A DNA stretch of 31,087 nucleotides from an uncultured Selenomonas sp. (GTDB taxonomy: Bacteria > Bacillota > Negativicutes > Selenomonadales > Selenomonadaceae), in contig CALGGN010000158.1 in assembly GCA_937915915.1 (NCBI GenBank), forward strand, positions 1 to 31,087. The letters run 5' to 3'. This document shows positions 21,415 to 29,980 of this stretch, one piece after another. The notes under the pieces were generated by a model that was given only the letters and a program-made list of their open reading frames with translations, did not search any database and was not told the DNA's origin. Positions within the stretch are counted from its first letter, which is position 1. Each line of letters begins with the position of its first letter. The translations under genes were made by a program, and so were the position numbers.

Positions 21415-24309
21415 ATGGAACGGAGCAGGGCGATTGTTTTGACGAAATCATTGCTGCGGGAATACTATGAGTACGGCAGCATCAGAAATATCATGGATAT
21501 CCTGGATGAAGATGCCATTGCCTTTGGAATCCGTTCGGATGACTACCATGTAGGGCCGAAGGCGGTTCGCGAACTGCTGGAGAAAGAGCATCTTCTGGTA
21601 GCGCCGTGCACGATCACGAAGATGGGGTGCACTGAGAAAACGTCGGATGACGGCGGCTGCACGGTTTATGTGAACCTGATTTTCCGCCGGAAGGACCGTC
21701 TGGCGAACATGCACCGCGTGCGCGTGATGTACCGCCGGAGCGGTGAGGGCGTGTATTCCATTCGCGGGCTGCATTTCGTGCGTGATGTACGGCACGAGGC
21801 CACCTATCGGCTCATCAGCACCCGCATCATGAATGAGGGCGCTGAGAGCACGGCGGAGGATATCATGGACATGGTGTCCTCCTATGTGAACTGTGCCTAT
21901 GTGGTGTATCGCTCGGACGAGATGCACAGCATGAGCTATTACAGCGATGAGCTGTGGCGCATGATGGGCTATGCCGATGCGCAGGAATTCGAGGCGGCCT
22001 GCCCGAACGGGTACATGGATGCCATTTTGGAGAAGGAGCGGGAGGAGATACGGGAGTCCCTCAGGAAGCAGCTGCTGAAAAAAGAGGACTATCAGATCGA
22101 GTATCATCTGGTCCAGAAGTCGGGAAAACTGCTCAGCATCATGGAATGCGGGCGCTATGTGCTGGACAAGCAGGCCGGCATCGGGACGCTCAATGGCATT
22201 GTCACGGATGTCACGCCGCTCAAGCAGTCCCATGATACTTACCTGTTCACGCTCCGCCATGACGCATTGACGGGGATTTTCAACAAAAACGCTTTTTTCG
22301 CGGAAACAGAGGAAATCCTCACAAGGAATCCGGACACAGGATTCGAGATCATGTGCATGGATATCGCTCGCTTCAAGATCATCAACGATCTTTTCGGGGA
22401 GGAGACGGGAGATCGGCTTCTGACCTATGTGGCACGCTTCCTGAAAAACATGAAGATGGAGAATTGCACCTATGGACGGCTGCACTCGGACAATTTCGTG
22501 ATTTGCTATCCGTCGGGGACGGATAACCGCAATCGCTTGGTCCATTCCCTGCAGATGCTTGCCTCCAGTTTCGCGCTGGACTACCGCGTGGATTTCTACT
22601 TCGGCGTCTATGTGGTGGCGGATCGCAGCCTGTCGGTGAGCGCGATGTGCGACCGTGCCAGCATGGCGCTGGCCAAGAGCAACAATAACGGGTTCGTGAC
22701 CTGCACGGTGTTCGATGAGAAGATGCGCGACGGTATCGTGAATGAGCAGGTCATCGTGAACAATATGGCGGATTCCTTGGAGAACGGGGACTTTCTGCTC
22801 TATCTGCAGCCGAAGTACGAACTCATGGCGGAGAAAATCGTGGGCGCGGAGGCGTTGGTGCGCTGGATCCATCCGAAGCTGGGAAATATCCCGCCGGATC
22901 GGTTCATTCCCATCTTTGAGCACACGGGATTCATCTACCGCATGGACAAGTACATCTGGGAAAAGGCTTGCCAGCTCCTGCGGCAGGATTTGGACCGCGG
23001 CACGCCTGTCATGCCGATTTCCGTCAATGTTTCGCGTGTGGATCTCTACAGCCCGACCATCATACAGGATTTCACGGATCTTCTGGAACGCTATCGGCTG
23101 CCGCCGCGTTTACTGGAGCTGGAGCTGACGGAGAGCGCCTATGTGGAGAATCCGAAGCATATCATTGAAATCACGAAACAGTTGCAGAAGCTGGGATTCC
23201 CGATTCTCATGGATGATTTCGGCAGCGGCTATTCTTCGCTCAATATGCTCAAGGACATGCCAGTGGACATCCTGAAAATCGACTTGAAATTCCTGAGCTA
23301 CGACGAAGGGGAAGACAACGGGCGCGCCGGAAATATCCTGAACTCCATCGTGCGGATGGCGAAATGGCTGCATATCCCGGTGATTGCAGAGGGCGTGGAG
23401 ACGCGGCAGCAGGTGGACTTCCTGCGCACGATCGGCTGCGAGTGCGTGCAGGGGTACTATTACTCGAAGCCTGTGCCTGTGGATGTCTATGAGAAGCTCA
23501 TCGAAAAGAACAGCTTCGACAAGGTGCCGGAGGTGCATCTGGGATACAGTGATACCGTGGATATGATGAGCCTCAGCGCCCAGCTTACAGTGCTTTTCAA
23601 CAGCACGTCGGAGGGCATCGGGCTGTATGAGATCATGGGCGACCATTTGGAGCTGTTGCGCGCGAATGATGGCTATTTCAACTTGTTCGGGGATGACAGG
23701 GATACGGTCTACGATGCGAACCGGTCAGTGATCAATGATGTGCACCCGAAGGATCGGGATACGCTTTGGGCGGCCATCGAGAAGTCGGAGAAAACCAAAA
23801 AGCCTGCGGAGTGTGTGGTCCGCCGCTACTGCGTGGATGGGCGGATGCTCTGGCTGAGGGTGCGCGCCAGCATCATTTTCGTGGAGCAGATGCGGAAGCT
23901 GCTGTATCTCGTGATGGAGGAAGCTACGACGGCCGAGCAGGACCGCATGCAGATCAAGACGATGTCGGACAGCATGACGGGAGGCTTCGGCATCTATGAG
24001 CTGAAGGGCGAGGATATCTATTGCCATTTCCTGAGCAAATGGCTCACGGATATTAACGGGCAGCAGCTGGTGGACGCAGATGGCCGCATTGATAAGGAGT
24101 ACCTGAAAACGGCTGTCCCGGCAAGTGTCTGCGGGAATATACGGAGAGCCATCAAGGAGGCTGGCCGCACCGGGCGGCTGGTCACCATGGAGTATCCGTT
24201 CAAGACGGCAGACCAGCGGAATATCTGGCTCAAGGCCACCTTCTGCAGCATCGGGAAGGACGGGGATAGTCATCTCTGCTATGCGTTCATCCACGAAATC
24301 ACGCAGTAG
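21415..24309 (+). CDS. SnoaL/PAS/degenerate GGDEF/EAL/PAS c-di-GMP phosphodiesterase
   Basis: This 964-residue cytosolic signalling protein has no transmembrane segment. In order: a SnoaL/NTF2-like domain (about 1-135), a PAS domain (about 150-270), a GGDEF-fold domain (about 275-430), an EAL domain (about 450-700) and two further PAS-like segments (about 715-845 and 850-964). The GGDEF signature is replaced by HSDNF (357-361), so diguanylate cyclase activity is unlikely. The EAL domain looks active: EALVRW (479-484), NVSR, ELTES, DDFGSGYSS (600-608), DILKIDLKF and EGVET are all present. It should hydrolyse c-di-GMP to pGpG, with the GGDEF and PAS domains acting as regulators, and could favour motility over attachment. 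The ATG follows AGGGGAGAAGGG. Confidence 0.9.
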   Translation: MERSRAIVLTKSLLREYYEYGSIRNIMDILDEDAIAFGIRSDDYHVGPKAVRELLEKEHLLVAPCTITKMGCTEKTSDDGGCTVYVNLIFRRKDRLANMHRVRVMYRRSGEGVYSIRGLHFVRDVRHEATYRLISTRIMNEGAESTAEDIMDMVSSYVNCAYVVYRSDEMHSMSYYSDELWRMMGYADAQEFEAACPNGYMDAILEKEREEIRESLRKQLLKKEDYQIEYHLVQKSGKLLSIMECGRYVLDKQAGIGTLNGIVTDVTPLKQSHDTYLFTLRHDALTGIFNKNAFFAETEEILTRNPDTGFEIMCMDIARFKIINDLFGEETGDRLLTYVARFLKNMKMENCTYGRLHSDNFVICYPSGTDNRNRLVHSLQMLASSFALDYRVDFYFGVYVVADRSLSVSAMCDRASMALAKSNNNGFVTCTVFDEKMRDGIVNEQVIVNNMADSLENGDFLLYLQPKYELMAEKIVGAEALVRWIHPKLGNIPPDRFIPIFEHTGFIYRMDKYIWEKACQLLRQDLDRGTPVMPISVNVSRVDLYSPTIIQDFTDLLERYRLPPRLLELELTESAYVENPKHIIEITKQLQKLGFPILMDDFGSGYSSLNMLKDMPVDILKIDLKFLSYDEGEDNGRAGNILNSIVRMAKWLHIPVIAEGVETRQQVDFLRTIGCECVQGYYYSKPVPVDVYEKLIEKNSFDKVPEVHLGYSDTVDMMSLSAQLTVLFNSTSEGIGLYEIMGDHLELLRANDGYFNLFGDDRDTVYDANRSVINDVHPKDRDTLWAAIEKSEKTKKPAECVVRRYCVDGRMLWLRVRASIIFVEQMRKLLYLVMEEATTAEQDRMQIKTMSDSMTGGFGIYELKGEDIYCHFLSKWLTDINGQQLVDADGRIDKEYLKTAVPASVCGNIRRAIKEAGRTGRLVTMEYPFKTADQRNIWLKATFCSIGKDGDSHLCYAFIHEITQ

Positions 24310-24329
24310 GCATTAGACATAGTCGAACA

Positions 24330-24370
24330 AAAGAACCGGAGAGGGGCGTCGCATCCCTTTCCGGTTCTTT
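24330..24370 (+). terminator. rho-independent terminator after the EAL gene
   Basis: AAAGAACCGG (24330-24339) pairs with CCGGTTCTTT (24361-24370). The loop region contains a further GGG/CCC pairing. The A-run on the left side makes it usable in both directions. Confidence 0.8.
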
Positions 24371-24468
24371 GCTATGAAATCTTAGCGAATACAAGCCAAA
24401 GGCGCAGTATGAGCTTAGATTTCGTGTAAGGGCGTAGGGCGAAACACCGTTTCGCACGAAGTTCTTTG

Positions 24469-24900
24469 TCAGTTCTTCTTGAGGTAGAGCTGTGCGGGAT
24501 CGTCCTTTGCGCGCTGGATCAGGAGCTTCAAACGCTCGATGTTCTTTTTGTGGCGCTCGATCGCAAAACCGATGCGGATATGCTCTTCCTCTGTGAATTC
24601 AGGCTTTTGCTGCGCTTCCTCGATGCGCTTGAGCCGCGCCTCGACCTCGCGGAGCTCGTCTGTTATGAGTTTCTTGTCCTGCAGTGCAAAGCCGTAGACA
24701 GCAAGGAGCTGGTCCTTCACATAGGCGGCATAGCCCGGCTCGCTGGAATCCTGCTCCAGTTGGCGAGCCAGATGATAGATGATGTCGAACGGGTTTTCCG
24801 CACGATGGATCATGTCAAGAAGATCCATCTTCATGATCTGCTGCTCTCCATGCGGCTTCGTGATATCGACGGTTTCAGGTGAAGTCTGTTCTTCCGGCAT
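24469..24900 (-). CDS. uncharacterised coiled-coil protein
   Basis: I do not recognise this 143-residue protein. The N-terminal 20 residues are polar and low in complexity. A helical block MDLLDMIHRAENPFDIIYHL is followed by QDKKLITDELREVEARLKRI, a predicted coiled coil rich in Glu/Lys/Leu, and a basic C-terminus. No signal peptide, membrane segment or catalytic motif is visible. The start at 24900 (MPEEQTSPE) has GGAGGG upstream with a rather long spacing; the frame stays open to 24987 but that part lacks a ribosome binding site. It stands alone, convergent with the EAL gene. Confidence 0.6.
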   Translation of the reverse strand: MPEEQTSPETVDITKPHGEQQIMKMDLLDMIHRAENPFDIIYHLARQLEQDSSEPGYAAYVKDQLLAVYGFALQDKKLITDELREVEARLKRIEEAQQKPEFTEEEHIRIGFAIERHKKNIERLKLLIQRAKDDPAQLYLKKN

Positions 24901-24988
24901 GATAGAAATGCCCTCCTTCGTTGCTAATGGATATGTCTGAATGTCTGAAAACAGTATAGCAGAAATGGAAGCATTTAGGTGTACCATT

Positions 24989-25155
24989 TTAAGGAAACAC
25001 TGATTAATTCCCTTTTGCCCTTGCCGAGTCTTTTCCTGTCATGCTGCGTCAGATGCCGTTCGACGTAGCTCTGCTACGACTTCACGGCATCTTTCTTGCC
25101 TGACAGAAAAATCCTTCGACAATGACAAAAGCTCATTTAATCAGTGTTTCCTTAA
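24989..25155. mobile_element. MITE-like element with 19-bp perfect terminal inverted repeats
   Basis: TTAAGGAAACACTGATTAA at 24989-25007 is matched exactly by its reverse complement at 25137-25155. The interior is itself a long imperfect palindrome: GATGCCG..CGTAG..CTACG..CGGCATC around 25045-25100, with outer CTTTTG/CAAAAG-type arms. It encodes nothing. The TTAA at each end could be a target duplication. The whole 167 bp would fold into one long hairpin. A reduced relative with the same GGAAACACTGA core lies at 29026-29058, so the family is repeated in this genome. A non-autonomous transposon (MITE) or a REP-like palindrome are the two readings. Confidence 0.7.
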
Positions 25156-25304
25156 GTTGCTGCAAAAAATCTGGCATTCCGTCATCGAAACGGGACAGAA
25201 GGGCAAGAAAAAAAGGAAAACCTTTGAAATTCCTTGCTTGTTTTGATATGCAATTTTTGATTTCGTGGCAAACTCGGGGGATTGCGATCTGAAGATTCAG
25301 ATTA
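25156..25304. other. non-coding stretch with no recognised feature
   Basis: An A-rich spacer between the inverted-repeat element and the promoter of the ATPase/nuclease gene. A 60-codon minus-strand open frame overlaps it but lacks a ribosome binding site and runs into the inverted repeat, so I do not call it a gene. Confidence 0.4.
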
Positions 25305-25333
25305 TTGTTTTGCACTGTGCGTTATGGTACAAT
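25305..25333 (+). promoter_or_regulatory. promoter of the AAA-ATPase/nuclease gene
   Basis: TTGTTT (25305-25310), a 17-bp spacer and TACAAT (25328-25333), with TGG directly upstream of the -10 (extended -10). The leader to the ATG at 25413 is about 75 nt. Confidence 0.6.
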
Positions 25334-25412
25334 GTTTCTGGCAGATTCAGCCAATTGAGTTTCGTGTTCTGCCGGTGGTTTCTTCCGGAGAGCAAGTGTC
25401 AGGAGGTGCGGC

Positions 25413-27089
25413 ATGGAGATTCAGAAACGTTTGCCTGTGGGCACAGATGATTTCAAGGAGATGCGGGAGAACTGCTATTTTGTGGACAAGACAAGGTTCA
25501 TCAAGGATATTCTGGACGACCACGGCAAGGTGACCCTTATCACGCGGCCGCGCCGCTTCGGCAAGAGCATGGCGATGAGCATGCTCTCCTATTTTTTCAA
25601 GCCAGAAAATGCTGAGGAAAACCGAAAACTCTTCGAGGGCACGGACATCGAAAAAGCCGGGGAACGGTACATGGCGGAGCAGGGACAGTGGCCGGCAGTC
25701 ATGCTGTCGCTAAAGGACGTGAAGCCTCTCGCCTACAAGTCGATGCTGGCACAGATGGCCATAGTGATGCACAGGCTATACGCTTATCATCGTTACTTGT
25801 TGGAAGATTTCTTGCAGGGTGAAGACTTTGCAGCCTTTCAGGATATTCTTTACGAAAGAGCAACAACGGATAAGTTGCAATCATCCCTGTCGGATTTGCT
25901 CTATTTCCTGCAGCGCTACCACGGCAAGCAGGTCATTCTGCTTCTTGACGAATACGATTCGCCCATTCAGGCGGCATGGTCTGCGAAGGAAAGTTACTAT
26001 GACGAAGCCATCTCCTTTATGCGGGGCTTCCTGACCGGAGCGCTGAAGGGCAACACGGCCCTGCGCTTCGGCATTCTGACCGGGGTGCTGCGGGTGGCGA
26101 AGGAAAGCATTTTCAGCGCACTCAACAATCTCAAAGTATCAACGGTTGTGCGAGGCAGATATGGGGACATCTTCGGCTTCACTGCGGAGGAAGTGGCGGG
26201 GCTGGCCAAGGAACTGGGGCATGAGGATAAAATGGAGGAAATCAGGTCATGGTATGACGGCTATGATTTCTCAGGGCATGAAATCTACAATCCGTGGTCC
26301 GTTATCAACTATTTTGACGATGGCTGCCAGCCGGGCATCTTCTGGCTGAACACATCCAGCAATGACATCGTTGCGCAGCTCATGGCACAGGCAACCATGG
26401 CTGATGAAGAGCGCCTTCTTCGCTTGCTGGAGGGCGGGTCGATTGACATCAACATTCAGGAAGGTGTCATCTACAGCGACATCTACAAAACCAAGGATGC
26501 GCTCTATACCATGCTGCTGACCACGGGCTACCTGAAAGCCCTGCGCACGGAATTCGTGAGCGGGCAAACCTACTGCGAGCTGGCCATACCGAACATGGAA
26601 GTTCGTACCGTCTATGAGGCGGAAATCGTGAACCGCTGCCGCGGGCAGCTGGAGAGATCCGATCTTTACGTCATCCTGAAGCATCTGCTGGCCGGACGGT
26701 CAGAGCAATTCCAGGAAGGTCTGGGATGTTTTCTGGAGCAGATTGCCAGCTTCCACGACACAGCGGAGCGGGAATCCTTCTACCATGGCTTCGTGCTGGG
26801 CATCATGGCCTGGCTGATGCCGAAGTATCAGGTGGTCTCGAACCGTGAAAGCGGCTATGGCCGCTTTGATATAGGCATCTTTCCCAAGGAGGCGGGCATC
26901 CCGGGGCTCCTTCTGGAATTCAAGGCCGCAAGTACAGAAGCAGAGATGGAAAGAGCGGCCGGTGAAGCACTGGCGCAGATGGAGAAGAATCATTATTTGG
27001 CAGACTTCGAAGCTCGAGGCGTGCAGGAAGTCTGGCAGTACGGCGTGGCCTTCTGCGGCAAGCGTGTGAAGCTGCTGACGAAGATGTGA
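25413..27089 (+). CDS. AAA-ATPase-like / PD-(D/E)XK nuclease (DUF1703) protein
   Basis: This 558-residue protein has an N-terminal AAA-ATPase-like domain and a C-terminal DUF1703-type PD-(D/E)XK nuclease domain, a family expanded in Bacteroidetes, Fusobacteria and Firmicutes with unknown physiology. The P-loop is the variant RPRRFGKS (45-52), typical of this family, and Walker B is ILLLDEYDSP (Asp179, Glu180). The nuclease core is intact: GRFDIGIF (Asp486) and LLLEFKAAS (Glu502, Lys504). GGAGG lies upstream of ATG 25413. It has its own promoter and ends 44 bp before the M48 protease gene. Roles in DNA-end processing or mobile-element conflict have been suggested for such proteins on domain grounds only. 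Confidence 0.85.
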   Translation: MEIQKRLPVGTDDFKEMRENCYFVDKTRFIKDILDDHGKVTLITRPRRFGKSMAMSMLSYFFKPENAEENRKLFEGTDIEKAGERYMAEQGQWPAVMLSLKDVKPLAYKSMLAQMAIVMHRLYAYHRYLLEDFLQGEDFAAFQDILYERATTDKLQSSLSDLLYFLQRYHGKQVILLLDEYDSPIQAAWSAKESYYDEAISFMRGFLTGALKGNTALRFGILTGVLRVAKESIFSALNNLKVSTVVRGRYGDIFGFTAEEVAGLAKELGHEDKMEEIRSWYDGYDFSGHEIYNPWSVINYFDDGCQPGIFWLNTSSNDIVAQLMAQATMADEERLLRLLEGGSIDINIQEGVIYSDIYKTKDALYTMLLTTGYLKALRTEFVSGQTYCELAIPNMEVRTVYEAEIVNRCRGQLERSDLYVILKHLLAGRSEQFQEGLGCFLEQIASFHDTAERESFYHGFVLGIMAWLMPKYQVVSNRESGYGRFDIGIFPKEAGIPGLLLEFKAASTEAEMERAAGEALAQMEKNHYLADFEARGVQEVWQYGVAFCGKRVKLLTKM

Positions 27090-27133
27090 ACCGTGAAGCG
27101 GGATTGTTCCTTAATGGAAAGGATTTTGGCTTT

Positions 27134-28963
27134 ATGAAATGGAATCGAATGAAACTGCATCGGTGGATCATCGGGTTGCTGGTGATATTTTCAAGTTTTC
27201 TCCCTGCGAGAGGCGTGGAGGCTGCGGATGCGTGGGCGGTCGCGGCTGAAGCCTTGGGCGTGCTTGCGGCGTATCAGTCCAGTCTGGCCTCCGTGCTTTC
27301 CATCGGCAACGATGTGAACGCGCAGGTATCGGGGCGTGTGCAGGATGAGCAGCAGAATGGGATGGATCCGAACGAACACGATCAGGCCGTGGTGCGCCGC
27401 GTCATGACAAAGCTGATCAATCAAGGGGAATATGAGCTGCAGGTGAACTCCTTGCCATTTACCTATTTTGTGAACGATGATCCGATGTTCAATGCGGCGT
27501 GCTATCCGACGAACTATATCAGCATCAACCGCGGACTGGTGCGCGGACTGAACTGCGAGGAGGATGAATTGGCGGCGGTGCTTGCCCATGAGATGACCCA
27601 CGGCATCGAGCAGCACAGTGCAAAGAACTATGCGAAGGCAATGGCGCAGTACGTGGGTTTGAGCCTCCTGAACATGGAAACGGGGGCGACGGATTGGAAC
27701 CGGCTGAACGGCATCGTCAATTACTCCATTGCGAAGAATGTGACGCTTCCCACGGAGTATGAGGCGGATGCCGGTGGCTTTTACCTCATGGCGAGCGCGG
27801 GCTTCAATCCCGGCGGCCCGGCGGCGGCCATGGCGCGCATGAGCCATTATGTGAAATATGAGACGACGGATATCTGGGAATACGATGCGCAGGATGCGAA
27901 GCCGAACGAGGAGAATTTCAACGATCATCCGGAGACGGAGAAGCGGGAGCAAAGGCTCGCCGCCATGATGACCGAGTACGGCTGCGGGCATGTGACCGTG
28001 GAAAATCGCAGGAATGTGCTGATTGACGGGAATCTGGTCTATACGTCGGCCATGACGAGCGATGATTACGACAACCGTACGGAAAATGCCTATTATGTTG
28101 CAGGCGCTCTGGCAAAGGCTTTCCATGATTATGATTCGGCGGAGGAATGGAATTTCCGCAAGGGGGCGGATGGACGGGACGATCTGCTGACTGAGGACCA
28201 TAGCTATGCGGTCCTGAGGGAATATATCCGGCGTACTTCGGGTAGGGAGAAACTCTATGGGATTGTCGCTGCAGCCTATGCGGGCGAGGCGGCGAGCGGA
28301 GCGCGGATCCGTCAGCGGGAGCAGGAGGCAGCGCGCAGGGCGGAATGGGAAAAGCGTCGTCAGGCAGCTTTGGCTGCGAAGGTGAATGCGGCCAGGAAGC
28401 TTTACCTGAACGCGGATACTTACAGCGACTACGGGATGGGCGATTATGCGCTGATGGAGATATCCAGATATTTCGCGAGCCAGCAGCAGGAGAATCTGCC
28501 GGAGGCCTATGGAATCCGTGGGCGTGCCAAGGCGATCTGCGGGGACTTCGAGGGCGGTCTGCGGGACGCGGCGCAGGCCTTGGGGATGGATGCCACGAAT
28601 CCCTATAATTTCCTGAATCGCGCGGATATCTATCACATGCAGGGGGATTATGTGCTTGCGCTTCAGGATGTCGCGTCTGCCCTGGCACTGGATGGGAAGA
28701 ATGCAGCCGCCTATTTCATGCAGGGCATGCTGCGGGATGAGCTTGCGGATCATGATGGAGCGCTGGAAAGCTATCGTTCCTGCTATGAGCTCACGAAGAA
28801 TCCAGAGATTGTTCCCATGGCATACTTGAAAGAAATCGATGCCGAGAAAGCAGGGCAACTGGCGAAAGCGCAGGCGCAGCAGGAAGAAGAACGGCTGATA
28901 CGGTGGAAAAAGCAGAAGGAAAGCAAGAAAAACAAGATGGATCAAACGAAAATTTCCACTTAA
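27134..28963 (+). CDS. exported M48 family zinc metalloprotease with C-terminal TPRs
   Basis: This 609-residue protein has an N-terminal signal peptide (WIIGLLVIFSSFLPARG, likely cut after VEA). The M48 peptidase domain carries the zinc motif HEMTH (152-156) with the third ligand Glu in EYEADAGGFYLM (208-219). After a linker and an Ala/Arg/Glu-rich helical segment (about 400-440), the C-terminus has TPR-like repeats (about 440-580: AYGIRGRAKAICGDFEGGL, NFLNRADIYHMQGDYVLAL, AYFMQGMLRDELADHDGAL). This resembles BepA/YfgC-type periplasmic proteases that oversee outer-membrane protein assembly, which would fit a diderm Negativicute. The start at 27134 follows AAAGGA; a GTG at 27086 in the same frame is less likely because it puts 16 extra residues before the signal peptide. 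Confidence 0.88.
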   Translation: MKWNRMKLHRWIIGLLVIFSSFLPARGVEAADAWAVAAEALGVLAAYQSSLASVLSIGNDVNAQVSGRVQDEQQNGMDPNEHDQAVVRRVMTKLINQGEYELQVNSLPFTYFVNDDPMFNAACYPTNYISINRGLVRGLNCEEDELAAVLAHEMTHGIEQHSAKNYAKAMAQYVGLSLLNMETGATDWNRLNGIVNYSIAKNVTLPTEYEADAGGFYLMASAGFNPGGPAAAMARMSHYVKYETTDIWEYDAQDAKPNEENFNDHPETEKREQRLAAMMTEYGCGHVTVENRRNVLIDGNLVYTSAMTSDDYDNRTENAYYVAGALAKAFHDYDSAEEWNFRKGADGRDDLLTEDHSYAVLREYIRRTSGREKLYGIVAAAYAGEAASGARIRQREQEAARRAEWEKRRQAALAAKVNAARKLYLNADTYSDYGMGDYALMEISRYFASQQQENLPEAYGIRGRAKAICGDFEGGLRDAAQALGMDATNPYNFLNRADIYHMQGDYVLALQDVASALALDGKNAAAYFMQGMLRDELADHDGALESYRSCYELTKNPEIVPMAYLKEIDAEKAGQLAKAQAQQEEERLIRWKKQKESKKNKMDQTKIST

Positions 28964-28987
28964 CTTTTCGGGGATATCCTTCGATAT
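28961..28987 (+). promoter_or_regulatory. sigma-28-like promoter ahead of the unknown gene at 29098
   Basis: TAAC (28961-28964), a 15-bp spacer and TTCGATAT (28980-28987) reproduce the layout of the flagellin promoter at 13209 (TAAG-N15-TTCGATAC). It overlaps the M48 stop codon and would give a leader of about 100 nt. Confidence 0.5.
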
Positions 28988-29025
28988 ACATAGTGGAGTA
29001 TTGTCGCGGTGCTGACGCGGCGATA

Positions 29026-29058
29026 TATGGAAACACTGATTCATTCAGCGTTTCCATA
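29026..29058. repeat. short relative of the MITE-like inverted repeat
   Basis: TATGGAAACACTGA and TCAGCGTTTCCATA are inverted copies with one mismatch around TTCAT. The GGAAACACTGATT core equals the terminal repeat of the 167-bp element at 24989, so this may be an internally deleted copy. In RNA it forms a hairpin in the leader of the gene at 29098. Confidence 0.6.
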
Positions 29059-29097
29059 GGAAAAGGATTTCGTGATTGTTCAAGGGAGGAAAAAGTC

Positions 29098-29904
29098 ATG
29101 GCGAATATGATCAATGCAAACTATGCCCAGCTCTACAAGAGCACGAGCCAGCTTGGCAAAGGCGCGAATGCAGTGAAAGGGGCATCTGCAAAGGCTTCGG
29201 AGGCAGCGAAGGATCTGTCCGCGATGTTCGGGAAGGATGTTTCCGTGGAGCTTTCCGGTGACGGGCTGGCAGCACTGGCCAATCAGCGGAAGGAAGCGGT
29301 GAACAACGAGGAAAGCAGCGGCGGGAACGCCGTCGGCGCGGAACAGAAGCTTTCCGCGAAGGCGCAGGATTTTCTGGCGAAGCTGCGCGAAAAATATGGA
29401 GACTATGACTTCATCATCACAGAAAATATGGATGATACGCAGGGCTTGATGGAGCAAGGAACCAAGCAGTATTCCGTCATCCTCACCAACGAGGAGCTGG
29501 AGAAAATGGCGGATGATGAGGAATATGCCGACAAGGTCATGGGCAATGTGGAGACTGCGATCGACAAGCTGAACGGGATCGCGGAGAAAGGCGGGCTGGG
29601 CGAAGGCGTGCAGTTCGCGCATATCGGCATTTCCTTTGACAACGACGGCAATATGAAGCTCTTCGCACAGTTGGAGAAGCTGTCCGCCGATCAGCAGGAG
29701 CGTTTGGAGAAACTGAAGGAGAAGCGTGCGGAGGAAGCCGAGGAGGCTGCGAAGCAGGCGGAAAAAGACAAGGCCGAAAAGCCGGAAGATGAGGATGAAT
29801 GGGAGTATATGCCTGTCAAGAAAGCCATGGTGGAGGCAGATACGGAAGAAGAGCTCATGGAGAAGATCCTGGGCATTGATTGGGACAGCATTGAAGCATC
29901 GTAA
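29098..29904 (+). CDS. uncharacterised acidic coiled-coil protein, possibly in the flagellar regulon
   Basis: I do not recognise this 268-residue protein with certainty. It starts MANMINANYAQLYKSTSQLG, a Ser/Ala/Asn-rich helical opening, has a central alpha/beta region (YDFIITENMDDTQGLMEQG, YSVILTNEELEKMADDEEYA, FAHIGISFDNDGNMKLFAQL) and then a long Glu/Lys/Ala coiled coil (about 205-240) and an acidic tail. The central pattern, with a helix carrying EKMA.D.E.A and a strand with DNDGNM, is shared by uncharacterised Clostridia/Negativicutes proteins. There is no signal peptide. GGGAGG precedes the ATG at 29098; the frame is open upstream but without support. The sigma-28-like promoter at 28961 suggests expression with flagellar genes. 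Confidence 0.7.
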   Translation: MANMINANYAQLYKSTSQLGKGANAVKGASAKASEAAKDLSAMFGKDVSVELSGDGLAALANQRKEAVNNEESSGGNAVGAEQKLSAKAQDFLAKLREKYGDYDFIITENMDDTQGLMEQGTKQYSVILTNEELEKMADDEEYADKVMGNVETAIDKLNGIAEKGGLGEGVQFAHIGISFDNDGNMKLFAQLEKLSADQQERLEKLKEKRAEEAEEAAKQAEKDKAEKPEDEDEWEYMPVKKAMVEADTEEELMEKILGIDWDSIEAS

Positions 29905-29932
29905 CGGTTGATGGGGAAGTTTTAGACACAGG

Positions 29933-29963
29933 AAAAGCGCAGCTTGCAAGGCTGCGCTTTTTT
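29933..29963. terminator. bidirectional terminator between the unknown gene and glgB
   Basis: AAAAGCGCAGC (29933-29943) pairs with GCTGCGCTTTT (29951-29961), followed by further T residues. The A-run on the left makes it suitable for both convergent genes. Confidence 0.9.
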
Positions 29964-29980
29964 ATGGACGAGACAGGAGT

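Noticed and set aside
24439..24455. GCGAAAC/GTTTCGC hairpin as terminator of the minus-strand gene at 24469
   Set aside because: The stem is good, but no T-run follows on either strand, so it is not called as a terminator.
25133..25315. 60-codon minus-strand ORF next to the inverted-repeat element
   Set aside because: No ribosome binding site, runs into the terminal repeat and overlaps a plus-strand promoter; no recognisable family.
27191..29044. 617-codon minus-strand open frame across the M48 gene
   Set aside because: Shadow of the protease gene; the translation is low-complexity His/Arg/Ile-rich and lacks domain motifs.
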